This document shows positions 63,670 through 64,000 of a stretch of DNA of 64,000 nt, in pieces (position 1 is the first letter of the stretch; each line of letters opens with the position of its first letter). The position numbers and the translations under genes were made by a program. Under the pieces are notes generated by a model. That model was given only the letters and a program-made list of their open reading frames with translations, did no database searches and was not told where the DNA came from. The DNA is from Crocinitomicaceae bacterium (GTDB lineage: Bacteria > Bacteroidota > Bacteroidia > Flavobacteriales_D > Crocinitomicaceae): NCBI GenBank assembly GCA_030830895.1, contig JAURMC010000013.1, positions 62,001-126,000 on the forward strand, given 5' to 3'.

Positions 63670-64000
63670 ATGATAGAAATCACAAATAGCGCCACCAAAG
63701 GAGAATCTACTTATGTTAAATTAGCACCGAATAACACGTTTAAAGAAGGTGTATTTTGGGATTATAGTAAAGGGTCCGTTTGGGAAATCGTTATTTCTCC
63801 AAAATTATTTTTAGAATCACTTGAAAAACAACGAATTGTTGGGTCTGAAATATATCGCTTAATTTATCAAGAAATAAGCACCTTGAGTTTTGACTTAGAC
63901 GAAGACATATTCGCAATTTTAGAAGGAATACTCTTGTCTGATTATCGATTTGATGAATTTCTAACCAGGAAAATTACGCCAAAGCTAATAAAGATAATAG
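63670..64000 (+). CDS. Unrecognised gene, 5' part
   Basis: 110 complete codons run off the right edge. Opening MIEITNSATKGESTYVKLAPNN, then FWDYSKGSVWEIVISPKLF and helical, acidic text (FDLDEDIFAILEG). No family recognised; it is not an OB-fold ssb, which follows mutY in some relatives. ATG 63670 is preceded by a TAATTTTG box at leaderless spacing. Confidence 0.6.
   Translation, partial: MIEITNSATKGESTYVKLAPNNTFKEGVFWDYSKGSVWEIVISPKLFLESLEKQRIVGSEIYRLIYQEISTLSFDLDEDIFAILEGILLSDYRFDEFLTRKITPKLIKII

Noticed and set aside
1..64000. Mobile elements, toxin-antitoxin, defence islands or secretion islands
   Set aside because: No transposase, integrase, restriction, CRISPR-Cas, abortive infection or phage gene was recognised; gene order is housekeeping throughout.

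Overview
The window reads as an ordinary chromosomal segment of a member of the Bacteroidota, most likely in or near Flavobacteriales. The evidence is: AT-rich DNA; promoter boxes of the Bacteroidota TAnnTTTG type and A-rich leaders instead of Shine-Dalgarno sites; three exported proteins with type IX secretion (T9SS) sorting domains; and lineage-typical genes (the long IspG, DUF3098, DUF4270, the short GT5-like protein beside panC, the fused CrtYcd lycopene cyclase, a single cytochrome b SdhC, a 1127-residue IleS). There is no IS element, phage, CRISPR array or toxin-antitoxin pair, and only one tRNA gene.

Layout. 1-3586 (minus): a thioredoxin-like exported protein, a T9SS trypsin-like protease and the start of hemW. 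3673-9050 (plus): uridine kinase-like, ispG, ftsX, DUF3098, uppP and truB, followed by a small convergent basic ORF. 9416-11755: a very glycine-rich T9SS protein. 11812-16150 (minus): an AIM24-family protein, pth, a large T9SS type B protein and a membrane protein. 16243-19768 (plus): asnS, rpoN and a degenerate PAP2-like protein. 19774-23729 (minus): GT5-like protein, DUF4270 lipoprotein and glmS. 23822-25564 (plus): panC, panD, rfaE2. 25553-29630 (minus): five overlapping genes hemL, epimerase, DUF422/CruF-like, crtZ, crtYcd. 29673-34154: kynU, purN (minus), acpP, fabF, rnc and a small membrane protein. 34218-37945 (minus): sdhC-sdhA-sdhB. 38022-39580 (minus): ispD and an LD-carboxypeptidase. 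39674-44206 (plus): cysS, gamma-carbonic anhydrase-like, lipoprotein, pepP and a hydrolase. 44207-44661: a gene-poor structured stretch and tRNA-Ser(GGA). 44781-52094: kup, ansA-tatD-galE, DUF2141 and ppk1. 52141-55979 (minus): ileS and a lone biotinyl protein. 56086-64000: exported superoxide dismutase, mgtE, lysS, recX, rng, a 30-residue very basic protein, HU, mutY and an unrecognised partial gene.

The genes are mainly housekeeping: translation (five aminoacyl-tRNA synthetase or tRNA-modifying enzymes, pth, rnc, rng), envelope and isoprenoid metabolism (ispG, ispD, uppP, glmS, rfaE2, ldcA), fatty acid synthesis, succinate oxidation or fumarate reduction, and pantothenate and carotenoid synthesis. 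I did not find a convincing new defence or mobile system. The most interesting signals are regulatory and structural. At least eight genes have a TAnnTTTG-like box only 3-5 bases before the start codon, which implies leaderless mRNAs. The other notable points are the hemL-to-carotenoid overlapping gene chain, an inverted repeat that uses the tRNA-Ser 3' flank, and several families with odd variants (SdhC insert, RNase III Asn128, GT5-only protein).

All calls come from reading the sequence and remembered family features. No database search was run.
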